This document shows positions 35,579 to 46,165 of a DNA stretch of 64,000 nucleotides, in pieces. Source of the stretch: Aegilops tauschii subsp. strangulata (taxonomy: Eukaryota > Streptophyta > Magnoliopsida > Poales > Poaceae); the NCBI RefSeq assembly GCF_002575655.3, contig NC_053035.3, positions 95,443,322-95,507,321 of the forward strand, written 5' to 3'. The notes below the pieces were generated by a model that did not search any database, was not told the origin of the DNA, and saw only the letters and a list, made by a program, of their open reading frames with translations. Within the stretch, counting starts at the first letter, position 1, and every line of letters begins with the position of its first letter. The translations under genes were made by a program, and so were the position numbers.

Positions 35579-36362
35579 TATTTTCTGAAAATTTCTGAAA
35601 TTTTAGTAACTTCAAATAAAAGTGAACCAAACTCAACAAAACTGATAGCAACTACTCCCACAAGTGCTAGAGACTATATCATGCATTAGAACTACTTGGG
35701 ACCATATAAATTTGACATGCAAGCTCAACAACAGGGTCACCTAGGCAGCAAAAATTTGCAATGAATAAAGCACTAGAGCAAAAACTAATTGGACCATTGG
35801 AGGAGTTACGTACCAAGGAACAATCCCCCAAAGCAGTTTTGTGAGAGGTGCTTTGAGCAAGGAGATCGAAAATGGCAGCAAAATGAGCAAGAACTCGTGC
35901 TTGAGCTGGTTGGTGATTTTTTTGGGAGGAAGAAGGAGTGTTTGGGTGCAGGAATAAGTGGAGGGGAGCCACCATGGGCCCACGAGGCAGGGGGGCGCGC
36001 CCAGTAGGGGTGGGCGTGCCCTGGACCCTCGTGGCCAGGTGCTTGCTCCCCCTGCTGTGTTCTCAGTGCCAGATATTCTTAAATAATCTAGTAAAAATCA
36101 TATTTCATTTTTGGGACATTTGGAGAACTTTTATTTTCGGGGTATTTTTTATTGCACGAATAAATCAGAAAGCAGACAGAAAAATACTATTTTTACCTTT
36201 TTTTCACCTAAATAACAGAAAGTAAAAGGAGGGTACAGAAGGTTGTGCCTTCTAATTTCATCCATCTCATGCTCATCAAAAGGAATCCACTAACAAGGTT
36301 GATCAAGTCTTGTTAACAAACTCATCCCGAATAACATGGAGCTGGAGAAATTTCGAATAACA
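35579..36362 (-). other. Leader region of the extra gene in F, with an LTR-U3-like segment
   Basis: There is no coding frame. The part at about 35960-36240 resembles the U3 of Athila-like LTRs: a GC-rich inverted repeat (CACGAGG at 35981-35987 pairs with CCTCGTG at 36027-36033), then a stretch like the FIGURE-of-merit U3 text GGACATTTGGAGAACTTTTAT. A GT...AG pair (plus-strand positions about 35745-35815) could be an intron in the leader. Confidence 0.45.
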
Positions 36363-39135
36363 CTATGTTACCTTAACGGGGATATGCACATCCCCAATAA
36401 TAAGAATATCATATTTCTTTTTGACAGTAGGAAGAGGAAATTCAAAACCTCCAAAAATAATTGATGGAATTTTTCCAATAGAATTGATACTGTGGACTTG
36501 AGGTTGTTTCCTCGGAAAGTGTACCATATGCTCATTACCATTAACATGAAAAGTGACATTGCCTTTGTTGCAATCAATAACAGCCCCTGCAGTATTCAAA
36601 AAGGGTCTTCCAAGAATAATAGACATACTATCGTCCTCGGGAATATCAAGAATAACAAAGTCCGTTAAAATAGTAACATTTGCAACCACAACAGGCACAT
36701 CCTCACAAATACCGAGAGGTATAGCAGTTGATTTATCAGCCATTTGCAAAGACATTTCAATAGGTGTCAACTTATTCAAATCAAGTCTACGATATATAAA
36801 GAGAGAGGCATAACACTAACACCGGCTCCAAGATCACATAAAGCAGTTTTAACATAGTTTCTTTTAATGGAGCATGGTATAGTGGGTACTCCTGGATCTC
36901 CAAGTTTCTTAGGTATTCCACCCTTAAAAGTATAATTAGCAAGCATGGTGGAAATTTCAGCTTCCGGTATCTTTCTCTTATTAGTAACAATTTCTTTCAT
37001 GTACTTAGCATAAGGATTCATTTTGAGCATATCAGTTAATCGCATACGCAAAAAGATTGGTCTAATCATTTCAGCAAAGCGCTCAAAATCCTCATCATCC
37101 TTTTTCTTGGATGGTTTGGGAGGAAAATGCATGGGTTTCTGAACCCATGGTTCTCTTTCTTTACCGTGCTTCCTAGCAACAAAGTCTCTCTTATCATAAC
37201 ATTGATTCTTTGATTGTGGGTTATGAAGATCAACAGCAGGTTCAATTTCTACATCATTATCATTACTAGGTTGAGCATCAACATGAGCATCATTATTAAC
37301 ATTATCACTAGGTTCATGTTCATTACCAGATTGTGTTTCAGCATCAGAAATAGAAATATCATTGGGATTCTCGGGTGTGTCAATAACAGGTTCACTAGAA
37401 GCATGCAAAGTCCTATCATTTTTCTTTTTCTTCTTTTTAGAAGGACTAGGTGCATCAACATTATTTCTTTGAGAATCCTGCTCAATTCTCTTAGGGTGAC
37501 CTTCAGGATACAAAGGTTCCTGAGTCACTTTACCTCCTCTAGTTGCAACTCTAACAGCATAGTCATTATTCTTATTATTCAATTCATTGAGCAAGTCATT
37601 ATGAGCTTTAAGTACTTGTTCTACTTGAGTGGTAACCATAGAAGCATGTTTACTAATGAGTTTAAGTTCACCTTTAACTCTAGACATATAATCACTCAAG
37701 TGTTCAATCATATAAGCATTTTCTTTTAATTGTCTACCAACATAAGCATTGAAATTTTCTTGTTTGACAAATTATCAAACTCATCTAAGCATTGGCTAGC
37801 AGACTTATAACAAGGGATATCACCCTCATCAAATCTATAGAGAGAATTTACCTATACTACCTGTGTCGGGTTATCAGGACAATGTATTTCTTCAACAGGC
37901 GGTATATTAAGACCATGTATTTCTTCAATAGGAGGTAAATTCTTAACATTTTCAGCTTTTATACATTTTTCTTTCATAGATTTCTTTGCCTCTTGCATAT
38001 CTTCAGGACTGAGAAATAGAACACTCCTTTTCTTCGGAGTTGGCTTAGGAGTTGGCTCAGGAAGTGTCCAATTATTTTCATTGGTCAACATATTATTCAA
38101 TAGAATTTCAGCTTGATCAACAGTTCTTTCCCTGAAAACACAACCAGCACAACTATCCAGGTGGTCTCTGGAAGCATCGGTTAGTCCATTATAAAAGATA
38201 TCAAGTATTTCATTTTTCTTGAGAGGATGATTAGGCAAAGCATTAAGTAATTGGAGAAGCCTCCCCCAAGCTTGTGGGAGACTCTCTTCTTCAATTTGCA
38301 CAAAATTATATATATCCCTTAAAGCAGCTTATTTCTTATGAGCAGGGAAATATTTAGCAGAGAAGTAATAAATCATATCTTGGGGACTACGCACACAACC
38401 AGGATCAAGAGAATTAAACCATATCTTAGCATCACCCTTTAATGAGAACGGAAATAATTTAAGGATATAATAGTAGCGAGTTTTCTCGTCGTTAGTGAAC
38501 AGGGTGGCTATATCATTTAATTTAGTAAGATGTGCCACAACAATTTCAGATTCATAGCCATAAAAAGGATCAGATTCAACCAAAGTAATTATCTCAGTAT
38601 CAACATGGAAATCATAATCCTTATCAGTAACAAAGATAGGTGAAGTAGCATAAGCAGGATCATATTTCATTCTAGCAATCAGAGTTTTTTGTTTCAGCTT
38701 AGCTAATAATTTCTTAAGATCACTTCTATCATTGCAAGCAAGAAAGTCTCTAGCAGTTTCTTCATCCATAACATAACCCTCAGGCACAACAGGCAATTCA
38801 TATCTAGGGGGAGAATCTTCATCATCACTTTCATCAATATTATCAGTTTCAATAATTTCATTCTCTCTAGCCCTAGCAAGTTGTTCATCAAGAAATTCAC
38901 CAAGTGGCACAGTAGTATCAAGCATAGAAGTAGTTTCATCATAAGTATCATGCATAACAGAAGTGGCATCATCAATAACATGCGACATATCAGAATTAAT
39001 AGCAGAAGCAGGTTTAGGTGTCGCAAGCTTACTCAAAACAGAAGGTGAATCAAGTGTAGAGCTAGATGGCAGTTCCTTACCTCCCCTCGTAGTCGAGGGA
39101 TAAATTTTTGTTTTCTCGTCTTTCAAGTTCCTCAT
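36363..39135 (-). pseudogene. Gag-protease of element F
   Basis: On the minus strand the frame opens at 39135 (MRNLKDEKTK), with an acidic N-terminal region. The gag core follows (LKLFPFSLKGDAKIWFNSL; PQAWGRLLQLLNALPNHPL). An in-frame break falls between 38329 and 38301, and a frameshift near 37800. The spacer region at 36776-37711 is rich in Lys, Asp and Asn. The protease active-site region reads LCDLGAGVSVMPLSLY at about 36800-36850 (the usual Asp-Thr-Gly is Asp-Leu-Gly, as is common in Athila-type proteases). After a frameshift near 36780 the protease C-terminal part reads IILGRPFLNTAGAVIDC. It stops at 36363 with no RT following. Confidence 0.85.
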
Positions 39136-39185
39136 AGTGACCAGCAGATATAAATCCCAAGTGACTCAAAGAATAGAGCTATGCT

Positions 39186-39202
39186 CCCCGGCAACGGCGC
39201 CA
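39186..39202 (-). other. Primer-binding site of F (tRNA-Asp)
   Basis: The minus strand TGGCGCCGTTGCCGGGG is complementary to the 3' end of plant tRNA-Asp including CCA. It lies 11 nt inside the 5' LTR edge. Confidence 0.85.
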
Positions 39203-39213
39203 GAAAATAGTCT

Positions 39214-40624
39214 TGATAACCCACAAGTATAGGGGATCGCAACAGTTTTCGAGGGTAGAGTATTCAACCCAAATTTATTGATTCGACACAAGGGGAGCCA
39301 AAGAATATTCTCAAGTATTAGCAGTTGAGTTGTCAATTCAACCACACCTGGATAACTTAGTATCTGCAGCAAAGTATTTAGTAGCAAAGTAGTATGGAAG
39401 TAACGGTAACGGTAGCAAAAGTAATATTTTTGGGTTTTGTAGTGATTGTAACAGTAGCAACGGAAAAGTAAATAAGCGAAGAACAATATGTGAAAAGCTC
39501 ATAGGCATTGGATCGGTGATGGAGAATTATGCCGGATGCAGTTCATCATGTAACAGTCATAACATAGGGTGACACAGAACTAGCTCCAATTCATCAATGT
39601 AATGTAGGCATGTATTCCGAATATAGTCATACGTGCTTATGAAAAAGAACTTGCATGACATCTTTTGTCCTACCCTCCCGTGGCAGCGGGGTCCTAATGG
39701 AAACTAAGGGATATTAAGGCCTCCTTTTAATAGAGTACCGGACCAAAGCATTAACACATAGTGAATACATGAACTCCTCAAACTACGGTCATCACCGGGG
39801 GTGGTCCCGATTATTGTCACTTCGGGGTTGCAGGATCATAACACATAGTAGGTGACTATAGACTAGCAAGATAGGATCAAGAACTCACATATATTCATGA
39901 AAACATAATAGGTTCAGATCTGAAATCATGGCACTCGGGCCCTAGTGACAAGCATTAAGCATACCAAAGTCATAGCAACATCAATCTCAGAACATAGTGG
40001 ATACTAGGGATCAAACCCTAACAAATCTAACTCGATTACATGATAAATCTCATCCAACCCATCACCGTCCAGCAAGCCGACGATGGAATTACTCACGCAC
40101 GGCGGTGAGCATCATGAAATTGGTGATGGAGGATGGTTGATGATGACAATGGTGACGGATTCCCCTCTCTGAAGCCCCGAACGGACTCCAGATCAGCCCT
40201 CCCGAGAGAGTTTAGGGCTTGGCGGCGGCTCCGTATCGTAAAACGCGATGAATCTTTCTCTCTGATTTTTTTCTCCCCGAACACGAATATATAGAGTTGG
40301 AGTTGAGGTCGGTGGAGCTCCAGGGGGCCCATGAGGCAGGGGGCGCGCCCTGGGGGGGGGGGGCAGGCGCGCCTCCCACCCTCGTGGACAGGGTGTGGGC
40401 CCCCTGACCTTGGTTCTTTCGCCAATATTTTTTATTATTTCCAAAAATAATCTCCGTGAAGTTTCAGGTCATTCCAAGAACTTTTGTTTCTGCACAAAGA
40501 TAACACCATGGCAATTCTGCTGAAAACAGCATCAGTCCGGGTTAGTTCCATTCAAATCATGCAAGTTAGAGTCGAAAACAAGGGCAAAAGTGTTTGGAAA
40601 AGTAGATACGACGGAGACGTATTA
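39214..40624 (-). repeat. 5' LTR of element F
   Basis: 1411 bp. Pairs with 31041-32447. The outer terminus on the plus strand is TATTA instead of TATCA (CA to TA), so the terminal dinucleotide has decayed. TATA is at about 40286-40293. Confidence 0.93.
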
Positions 40625-40629
40625 GTGGT

Positions 40630-41429
40630 GTCATAATTTGTAAGATTATGTTCAATGTATCAACCAGATTTTAGTGAACATAATCCGTCTTCAGTATTCG
40701 CTTTTTCGCATACAAACATACCTTGCTTATTCGGTTGTTTCACGCAGATACCTCGGAAAAAATTGCCAGGGGCTTGATACGGCAACATATGGGTTGCCGA
40801 AAAAGTCCGAACAGCTCTATAGCATACTTCGGCGTCACGAGTTTGGCATTATATGCATCAGCTCCGAATCATGTCTTTGGTCAATAGTTGGGTTGCCCCG
40901 CTCCTGTGCTTGCTACCCTACGTTCCGTCTTATCGGCTAGGGTAGTAAAGGGAGAACTACCGCGATTGTGTTTCCGGTTCACCTGGTCAAACACCTCAGT
41001 AGAAAAAGCCGAAAACTGACTGTCATGATGAGGCGAGAGCTGGTCAACCACTCGGTGACTTATCATAATCTTTTGAGATTTCTTCTGTATTACATGAAGG
41101 ACCGTTTTTTGGTCACCTATGTAACGCAACCGTATTTGGATAACTGCGTACATAACATGGGCTATATCATAGACCCACCGTAAAACTCCTATGTCTAAGT
41201 GAAGGTGTTAAAGCCCTATAGTTCGATTGCCTAGTTCGCCGACCAAGACATTGGGTCAAGAGTGATCAGGTGCTATTACGAACACCCCCGCATTATATGC
41301 GAGGGGGCCGAAGCCGACGACTGGCAAACTTTCAAGTTATAAGAAATGGCCGCACAAGAGTAAATAATGGAAAAGGTATATAAGACAGCTTTAACGTATC
41401 ATAATATTGTTTTCACAATTCCGGTACAT
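40630..41429 (+). other. Non-coding part of C between F and the antisense gene
   Basis: 800 bp with only short frames of no recognisable similarity. No pol motif is visible. It must contain the 3' untranslated end of the antisense gene, whose stop is at 41430. Confidence 0.6.
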
Positions 41430-44400
41430 TTATTCAAACATAATATCCTTCGAGCACTGACCCTCTATCAAGCAGGCGCCCTCTAGGACATCCTCGAAAT
41501 AATGCTCCGGCGTGTGATGGTCCTTGCTTCCAGGCGGACCCTTGGTTGCAACATCGATGGCCTTCTTCTTTGCCCAGTACATCTTGACGCGGGCGAAGGC
41601 CATCCGGGCACCTTCTATGCACACCGACCGCTTGACAGCGTTAATACGCGGCACTGCATCGACAAGCCGCTGCACCAAACCAAAATAGCTGCTCGGAACG
41701 GGTTCGGCTGGCCATAGCCGAACCACGACGTCCTTCATGGCAGCTCCGGACATCTTGTGTAGCTTGGCCCACTGGGCCATCTGTTCGTTCAGTAGCGCCG
41801 GCCGCCTTGCCACGTTGAATTGTGACCAGAAAAGCCTCTCCGCAGCACGTCCCTCCTGTGCTTGGAAAAACGGTGCCGCGTCAGAAACACTCTTCGGCAG
41901 ATCCAAGAATGCATCTGGAGAACTCCACATTTGGTTAAGCAGAGCATACTCTGGGTCGCCGAACTTAGTCTGTAAAAGAAAGGGCTTACCAGCCGCTATC
42001 TCCCCAGCCTGTCGGATCTCCTCCCGAGCCGCTCTAGACTCGGATCGCGCTTCTTTCGCCTCTAGTGAGGCCTTGTCGAGTTTGGCTGCCTTGGCTTTGT
42101 TATCCTCCTCGAGAGATTTGCACCTGCTATTGGCATCCTTCAGCTCCCGCTCCATGGTAGATATTCTCTCCTGGCACTGGCGTTGAGCGGCCTGTTCGGC
42201 CTTTAAATCCGCAGCCGCCTTCTTGGCAGCCGTGTCGCTCACTCTGGCCTACTCCTTGGCCCGGGAAAGTTCAGCCCGAAGGGTCTCAACCACGGCAGCA
42301 CCATCTACAGTTATGCACGTCACAGTATATGACTTTCAGCCTCGTGCTCATACTAGTATACATGCATAAACAAGCTGCCCCAACACATACCTTGTGCCTC
42401 GTCGAGCCGCCTGTTATTAAGAGTGATGTCCTCATCCGCTAACTCAAGTTTCTGCTTTAGATCTGCAACTTCCGTAGCTGGGGCGGTTGCCACGGACGTA
42501 ACAGCCTGTGTTCAAATTATTAGGTTACTTCCTGAGCATATCTTTTTGATCCTCTGATCGCCTCCCTGTGGAAGCCGACCAGAGCCTCAGGGGCTACTAT
42601 CCGTACACGGGCTCATTGTGCATGTAAAAATAGTTAAGCTATTACATTGCATACCTCGAAGCCTCTCAACAGGCCCAGGAAAGCTTCATTCAATCCCCTT
42701 CTCGCGGATAGAACCCTTTCAACCACCGTACCCATTAAGGTACGATGTTCCTCTGAGATAGACGCACTTTGTAATATGCTCCTCAGAGTATCCGGCGCCT
42801 CTGGATTCCTGGAGGCTGCTGCGGGAGTATGCATCCCCTCCAAAGGGATACCTCGGCTCGACCTTAGAGTCGTCTTCGACTGTAAGCCGGATAGTTCGGG
42901 GCCTTCATTGCTGGCCCCCGTAGGGGCTGTGCCCCTGGACCCTTGATGATTGAAGTACCACCCTTGGGTGTTGTTTTTGTCCCTCACGCCGCTTGATGGT
43001 CAGGGGAGATTCTCTGAGATGACACCTCGAAGTCGTCCGCCCTAAGAGGCGAGGAAGCATGAGAAGGCGTCTCGCTTTCCATCATCCCCAGAGATAAGTC
43101 CCCTGATGAGGAGGACTGTCGGGGTGGACCGTGGGCTGAACTGCAAGCATATAGTTTAAATGTTACCCCTGCAACCCGAAAAGAACGGGATATGTCTAGA
43201 GCATCCTTGTTCACTTACGATTCGGCAAGGGGCTTGTGCCTAGAGAGGTGCTTTGCGATGACATCGGCTTTGGAACCCGAACCATATGGTGGGGATACCT
43301 TCCCTCTTTTCAGTGCTTCCACCTCCAAGTCTTCGGACGCGGTCCTTTTCTTCCCATGAGGGGAAGCTTTATCACCTTCTCCTTCCCCTTCGTCTCTCGA
43401 AGAGGGAGCTTCAGTCTCCACGGACTTAGTGTCCGGCATACCTGTAGAGTGGAGGCCGCAATCGGCCTCTTCGCACTTCTTCTTGTCCTCTTGCACTGGC
43501 ACTTGATATGGCACCGGGACCAGCATCCTCGTCAACACAGGATCGGCCGAGTCTTCGGGAAGCGGAGCTGAACACCTAATTCGTTCGGCCTTCTTTATCC
43601 AACCCTGGTAAAAAATAGAGCTCTCAGTACATCGCTATGGGATAATCAATCGAGTTACGGTCAAAAATTGGGTGCTTACCGAGGTATCCGGATGGTTGCA
43701 GTCGAGACCGATGTCCTCTGAAGTGTGTCCGGCCACTGCTTTCGAGTCTTGAAGAATAGTTTCCACATCCCTTCATGCGTTGTGCCGAAGAATTGCTGAA
43801 GGGTCCACAGTCCTTCCGGATTGAACTCCCACATACGAAGAGGCCGTTGTTGGCACGAGAGGATCCGGCGGACTAGCATCACTTGGATCACGTTAATAAG
43901 GCCAATGTCCCTTTCGAGGATACTCCGGATACGACTTTGCAGTGTCTGTACTTCATCAATTGATCCCCAGTCCAGCCCCTTATTTATCCACGATGCAAGC
44001 CGCAATGGAGGGCCAGATCGGAACACAGGTGCGGCTACGCATTTGGTGCCGCGGGGTTCGGTGATATAGAACCACTCCTGTTGCCATGAGTTGGGGGTTT
44101 CTGTGAAGGTGCCTTTTGGCCAGGTGGTGTTGGCAAGCTTGCTCACCATAGCACCTCTGCACTCCGCTTGCTCCCCGTTAAGTAGCTCCGGCTTCACATT
44201 GAAAGTCTTGAGCCATAGGCCAAAGTGTGGGGGGATGCGGAGAAAGGCTTCACACACGACAACAAACACCGAGACGTGGAGAAAGGAGTCTGGAGCTAGA
44301 TCGTGAAAATCTAGCCCGTAATAGAACATGAGGCCGCGAACGAAGGGGTGAAGAGCAAACCCTAGCCCGTGGAGGAAGTGCGAGATGAATACAACCCTCT

Positions 44401-44551
44401 CGCCGGATTTTGGTGTAGGGATGACCTGCCCTTTAGTGGGGAGCCTGTGGGGGATCTCCGCAGTCAGGTACCTCGCCTTCTGAAGCTTCATGATATCCTC
44501 CTCGGTGACCGAGGAGGCTGCCCACCTACCTTGGGAGATGGATCAGGACAT
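41430..44551 (-). pseudogene. Antisense spliced gene of element C, full length
   Basis: Minus-strand exons are 43680-44551, 43219-43604, 42655-43140, 42391-42504 and 41430-42304, with GT-AG borders matching A and B. Exon 1 has the transposase-like domain (ERVVFISHF; FYITEPRGTK; MLVRRILSCQ). Exon 2 is the charged linker (PHGKKRTASEDLEVE). Exon 3 has EEHRTLMGTVVERVLSARR, and exon 4 a short coiled coil. Exon 5 continues the coiled coil (RQCQERISTMERELKDA) into a helical C-terminal domain (RLWPAEPVPSSYFGLVQRLV; SVCIEGARMAFARVKMYWAK). Defects are codon 3 TGA in exon 1, a 2-nt insertion near its end, a frame change near 42985 in exon 3, and TAG near 42251 in the coiled coil. The coiled coil suggests self-association. 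Function unknown. Confidence 0.78.
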
Positions 44552-44663
44552 AACTAGAGGGCCTGGTAACAATGGAAGAAATTGAATCCTGGGCGTTGGG
44601 GCCTGAGGTTGGGAAGGTTGAGGAAGAGGTAGGCATGGGGGGAGAAAGACGGGTATGTGCCCC

Positions 44664-44671
44664 TTTATAAA
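44664..44671 (-). promoter_or_regulatory. TATA box of the antisense gene in element C
   Basis: TTTATAAA on the minus strand about 116 nt upstream of the ATG at 44551, at the same spacing as in A and B. Confidence 0.6.
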
Positions 44672-45088
44672 GGCGAAGAATATCGAACGCCTCCTCATGG
44701 GCCTTAAAGCTCGCCTATTCCCAAGGGATCGCTAACAACACAGTTGGATTACCCACGCCCATATTGATGAGGATCCCGTGATAAGGGGACACAATCTCTG
44801 CTTCGACAAGACGTGCCAATGGAAACCACATCTTGAAACACGGAGCGGGAGGCTAAAAACGGTTCGAAATAATGACCGGGCAGGAGATGTGACGTCTCGC
44901 TACAGAAGATGTCAGTAGATGGGACTTGTTAAACGTTATGCTCTTTGCCAGAGTTTGTTTTGCAGAGCCGGACACGTTCTCTATGTTCGAGGACTACTTT
45001 GGAGTATTCGGAGGAGGAACCCGCCTTGCAATGCCGAAGACAATCAGCGCGTCGGCACATCGTCATTGCAGCCTGGTTCAGGGGCTAC
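44672..45088. other. Non-coding region between antisense promoter and 3' LTR of C, with polypurine tract
   Basis: Aligns with 2922-3336 and 6501-6931. No frame. It ends in TTCAGGGGCTAC (about 45077-45088), the polypurine tract. Confidence 0.65.
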
Positions 45089-45559
45089 TGAGGGAGTCCT
45101 GGATTAAGGGGTCCTCGGGCGTCCGGGTTATGTGACGTGGGCCGGACTGATGGGCCATGAAGATACAAGACAGAAGACTTCCTCCCGTGTCCGGATGGGA
45201 CTCTCCTTTGCGTGGAAGGCAAGCTTGGCATTCGGATATGAAGATTCCTTCCTCTGTAAACCGACTCTGTACAACCCTAGGCCCCTCCGGTGTCTATATA
45301 AACCGGAGGGTTTAGTCCACAGAGGCAATCACAATCATACATGCTAGACATCTAGGGTTTAGCCATTATGATCTCTTGGTAGATTAACTCTTCTAATCCT
45401 CATATTCATCAAGATCAATCAAAAAGGAAGTAGGGTATTACCTCCATCAAGAGGGCCCGAACCTGGGTAAACATCGTGTCCCCCGTCTCCTATTACCATC
45501 GACCTTAGACGCACAGTTCGGGACCCCCTACCCGAGATCTGCCGGTTTTGACACCAACA
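45089..45559 (+). repeat. 3' LTR of element C
   Basis: Complete 471-bp LTR, TGAGGGAGTCC...CACCAACA, with an intact TATA box in TCTATATAAACC (about 45293-45304). It is followed by the target duplication GTTAG (45560-45564). Confidence 0.93.
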
Positions 45560-46165
45560 GTTAGCAATAAAGTAAAGTAATTACATGGCGTTTTCATTGA
45601 CACGCAGATCATACAATAAATTAAGACAACTCCTATGGCTCCTGCCGGTTGTCATACTCATCAACATGCAAGTCGTGATTCCTATTACAAGAACATGATC
45701 AATCTCATACATCACATATATCATTCATCACATCCTTTTGGCCATATCACATCACATAGCATACCCTGCAAAAACAATTTAGACGTCCTCTAATTGTTGT
45801 TGCATGTTTTACGTGGCTGCTATGGGTTTCTAGCAAGAACGTTTCTTACCTACACAAAAGCCACAATTGTGATATGCCAATTGCTATTTACCCTTCATAA
45901 GGACCCTCTTCATCGAATCCGACCCGACTAAAGTGGGAGAGACAGACACCCGCTAGCCACCTTATGCATCAAGTGCATGTCAGTCGGTGGAACCAGTCTC
46001 ACGTAAGCGTACGTGTAAGGCCGGTCCGGGCCGCTTCATCCCACAATGCCGCCGAATCAAGATAAGACTAGTAACGACAAGCAAATTGACAAAATCATCG
46101 CCCACAACTACTTTGTGTTCTACTCGTGCATAGAATCTACGCATAGACCTAGCTCATGATGCCAC
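45560..46165 (-). other. Leader and primer-binding site of element D
   Basis: No frame. At the right end (about 46147-46165) the minus strand reads GTGGCATCATGAGCTAGG, a diverged tRNA-Met(i) complement (family form TGGTATCAGAGC) directly after the LTR. GTTAG at 45560-45564 is the right target duplication of C. A short duplication-like tract is not evident. Confidence 0.75.

Larger units (their letters stand above)
31041..40624 (-). mobile_element. Element F: Athila-type Ty3/Gypsy retrotransposon lacking RT and integrase
   Basis: The LTRs are 31041-32447 and 39214-40624 (on the minus strand TGATACGTCTCCGTC...GGGTTATCA). Flanks GGGGT and GTGGT match at 4 of 5 bases. The primer site matches the 3' end of tRNA-Asp. 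Gag and protease are present (36363-39135). The next reading frame is an unrelated protein (34487-35578), and no RT, RNase H or integrase is visible in 6.8 kb of internal DNA. By eye the LTRs differ at about 42 of 1400 positions. It belongs to the non-autonomous Athila-like group common in wheat; I do not assign a family name. Confidence 0.92.
13179..45559 (+). mobile_element. Element C: Ty3/Gypsy element with gag-protease and antisense gene, no RT/integrase seen; hosts E and F
   Basis: The 5' LTR (13179-13567, damaged) and the 3' LTR (45089-45559) are flanked by GTTAG at 13174-13178 and 45560-45564. Removing E (17035-30845 plus one GGACT) and F (31041-40624 plus one flank copy) leaves about 9 kb. 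In order this is LTR, gag, protease, short non-coding spacer, antisense gene, polypurine tract and LTR. No RT, RNase H or integrase motif is visible, so the element looks non-autonomous or internally deleted. It is the same LTR family as A and B. Confidence 0.93.

Noticed and set aside
37214..37729. Plus-strand Ile/Asn/Ser-rich frame of 171 codons
   Set aside because: It is the reverse of the Asp/Asn-rich spacer of the F polyprotein. No promoter or domain.
41976..41996. A 20-bp intron with GT...AG in the last exon of the C antisense gene (GTAAGC...TTACAG)
   Set aside because: The frame continues through it (GKPFLLQTKFGD) and the homologous place in A is also open (GKAFSMQS), and 20 bp is too short for a plant intron.
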